From Gordonia hirsuta DSM 44140 = NBRC 16056 (lineage in GTDB: Bacteria > Actinomycetota > Actinomycetes > Mycobacteriales > Mycobacteriaceae): a DNA stretch of 60,542 nucleotides. The stretch spans positions 1 to 60,542 of the forward strand of contig NZ_BANT01000030.1 in assembly GCF_000333015.1 (NCBI RefSeq). The letters run 5' to 3'. The notes beneath the pieces were generated by a model that was not told the DNA's origin, did not search any database, and worked only from the letters and a program-made list of their open reading frames with translations. Below, piece after piece: positions 60,363 to 60,542 of the stretch. Positions within the stretch are counted from its first letter, which is position 1. Every line of letters begins with the position of its first letter. The position numbers were made by a program, and so were the translations under genes.

Positions 60363-60542
60363 ATGTCGAAGCAAGCCCCGGACCGCAACCTCGCCATGGA
60401 ACTCGTCCGCGTCACCGAGGCTGCCGCACTGGCGGCGGGCCGCTGGGTCGGCCGCGGCGACAAGAACGCCGGCGACGGCGCCGCCGTGGACGCCATGCGC
60501 GAGCTCCTGTCCACCGTCTCGATGCGCGGCACCGTGGTGATC
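60363..60542 (+). CDS. glpX: Fructose-1,6-bisphosphatase class II, N-terminal end (partial)
   Basis: The first 60 codons from ATG 60363-60365, behind [44 protein letters not shown] and [12 protein letters not shown] closely match mycobacterial GlpX N-termini. The gene runs out of the right edge. It has the same strand as the glpX 3' end at 1-136; the two pieces do not overlap, so they cannot be compared. Confidence 0.92.
   Translation, partial: MSKQAPDRNLAMELVRVTEAAALAAGRWVGRGDKNAGDGAAVDAMRELLSTVSMRGTVVI

Noticed and set aside
1..60542. CRISPR arrays, tRNA or rRNA genes, prophage genes, restriction or toxin systems
   Set aside because: No spaced direct repeats, cloverleaf sequences, phage structural genes or such enzymes could be found. 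The 16-base array at 49005 has no spacers.

Overview
The window is high-GC actinobacterial DNA. Two complete Mce lipid-import operons, an MmpL transporter, an EphD-type fusion and mycobacterial-style GlpX ends place it in the mycolic-acid bacteria (Mycobacteriales). A Gordonia, Williamsia or Rhodococcus-like genome is my best guess; species cannot be fixed from this sequence.

Layout. 1-136 is the 3' end of glpX. 150-3305 holds an ABC exporter, a broken sensor kinase and its response regulator. 3344-33680 is system A: a DUF2252 pseudogene, SDR and DoxX-like genes; a frameshifted SRPBCC gene; a TetR regulator; an SRPBCC gene; the Mce operon (mam, mceF-A, yrbEB-A) headed by an alpha/beta-hydrolase; then a ferredoxin-type reductase, SDRs, Baeyer-Villiger-type monooxygenases (BVMO), two AurF-like diiron proteins, a saccharopine-dehydrogenase-like reductase, DUF4873, EphD, an ABC1 kinase, a deleted PF10118 gene and a second reductase. 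33704-41192 holds SRPBCC, NTF2-like and lipoprotein genes, MmpL and a BVMO. An inactivated IS982-type element lies at 41205-42243. 42243-60151 is system B: two TetR genes, BVMO-SDR-BVMO, DoxX, a second Mce operon headed by an HSL-type hydrolase, a second ABC1 kinase and an unknown protein. The window ends in the 5' end of glpX.

How it fits together. Both systems have the same parts: an Mce importer behind a hydrolase, one or more BVMOs, SDRs, DoxX, SRPBCC, ABC1 kinase and TetR. Each also has its own repeated palindromic operator. Motif A (AGTA-N5-TACT) occurs at eight promoters at 6160-38562. Motif B (about ACTGACA-NN-TCAGT, usually followed by TTC-N-ATAAA) occurs at five promoters at 34998-60196. 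I read this as two parallel catabolic regulons for uptake and oxidation of hydrophobic, possibly cyclic or ketone-bearing molecules. They meet at the 38558-38687 divergent promoter, which carries one site of each kind. The substrate is unknown; no steroid-ring-cleavage genes are present.

Caveats. Several genes are broken by single-base indels, some in homopolymers, so part of the apparent gene decay may be sequencing error. Both window edges fall inside glpX in the same orientation, which suggests a segment bounded by glpX copies or a circular/duplicated structure. No stretch over 300 bases lacks a gene.
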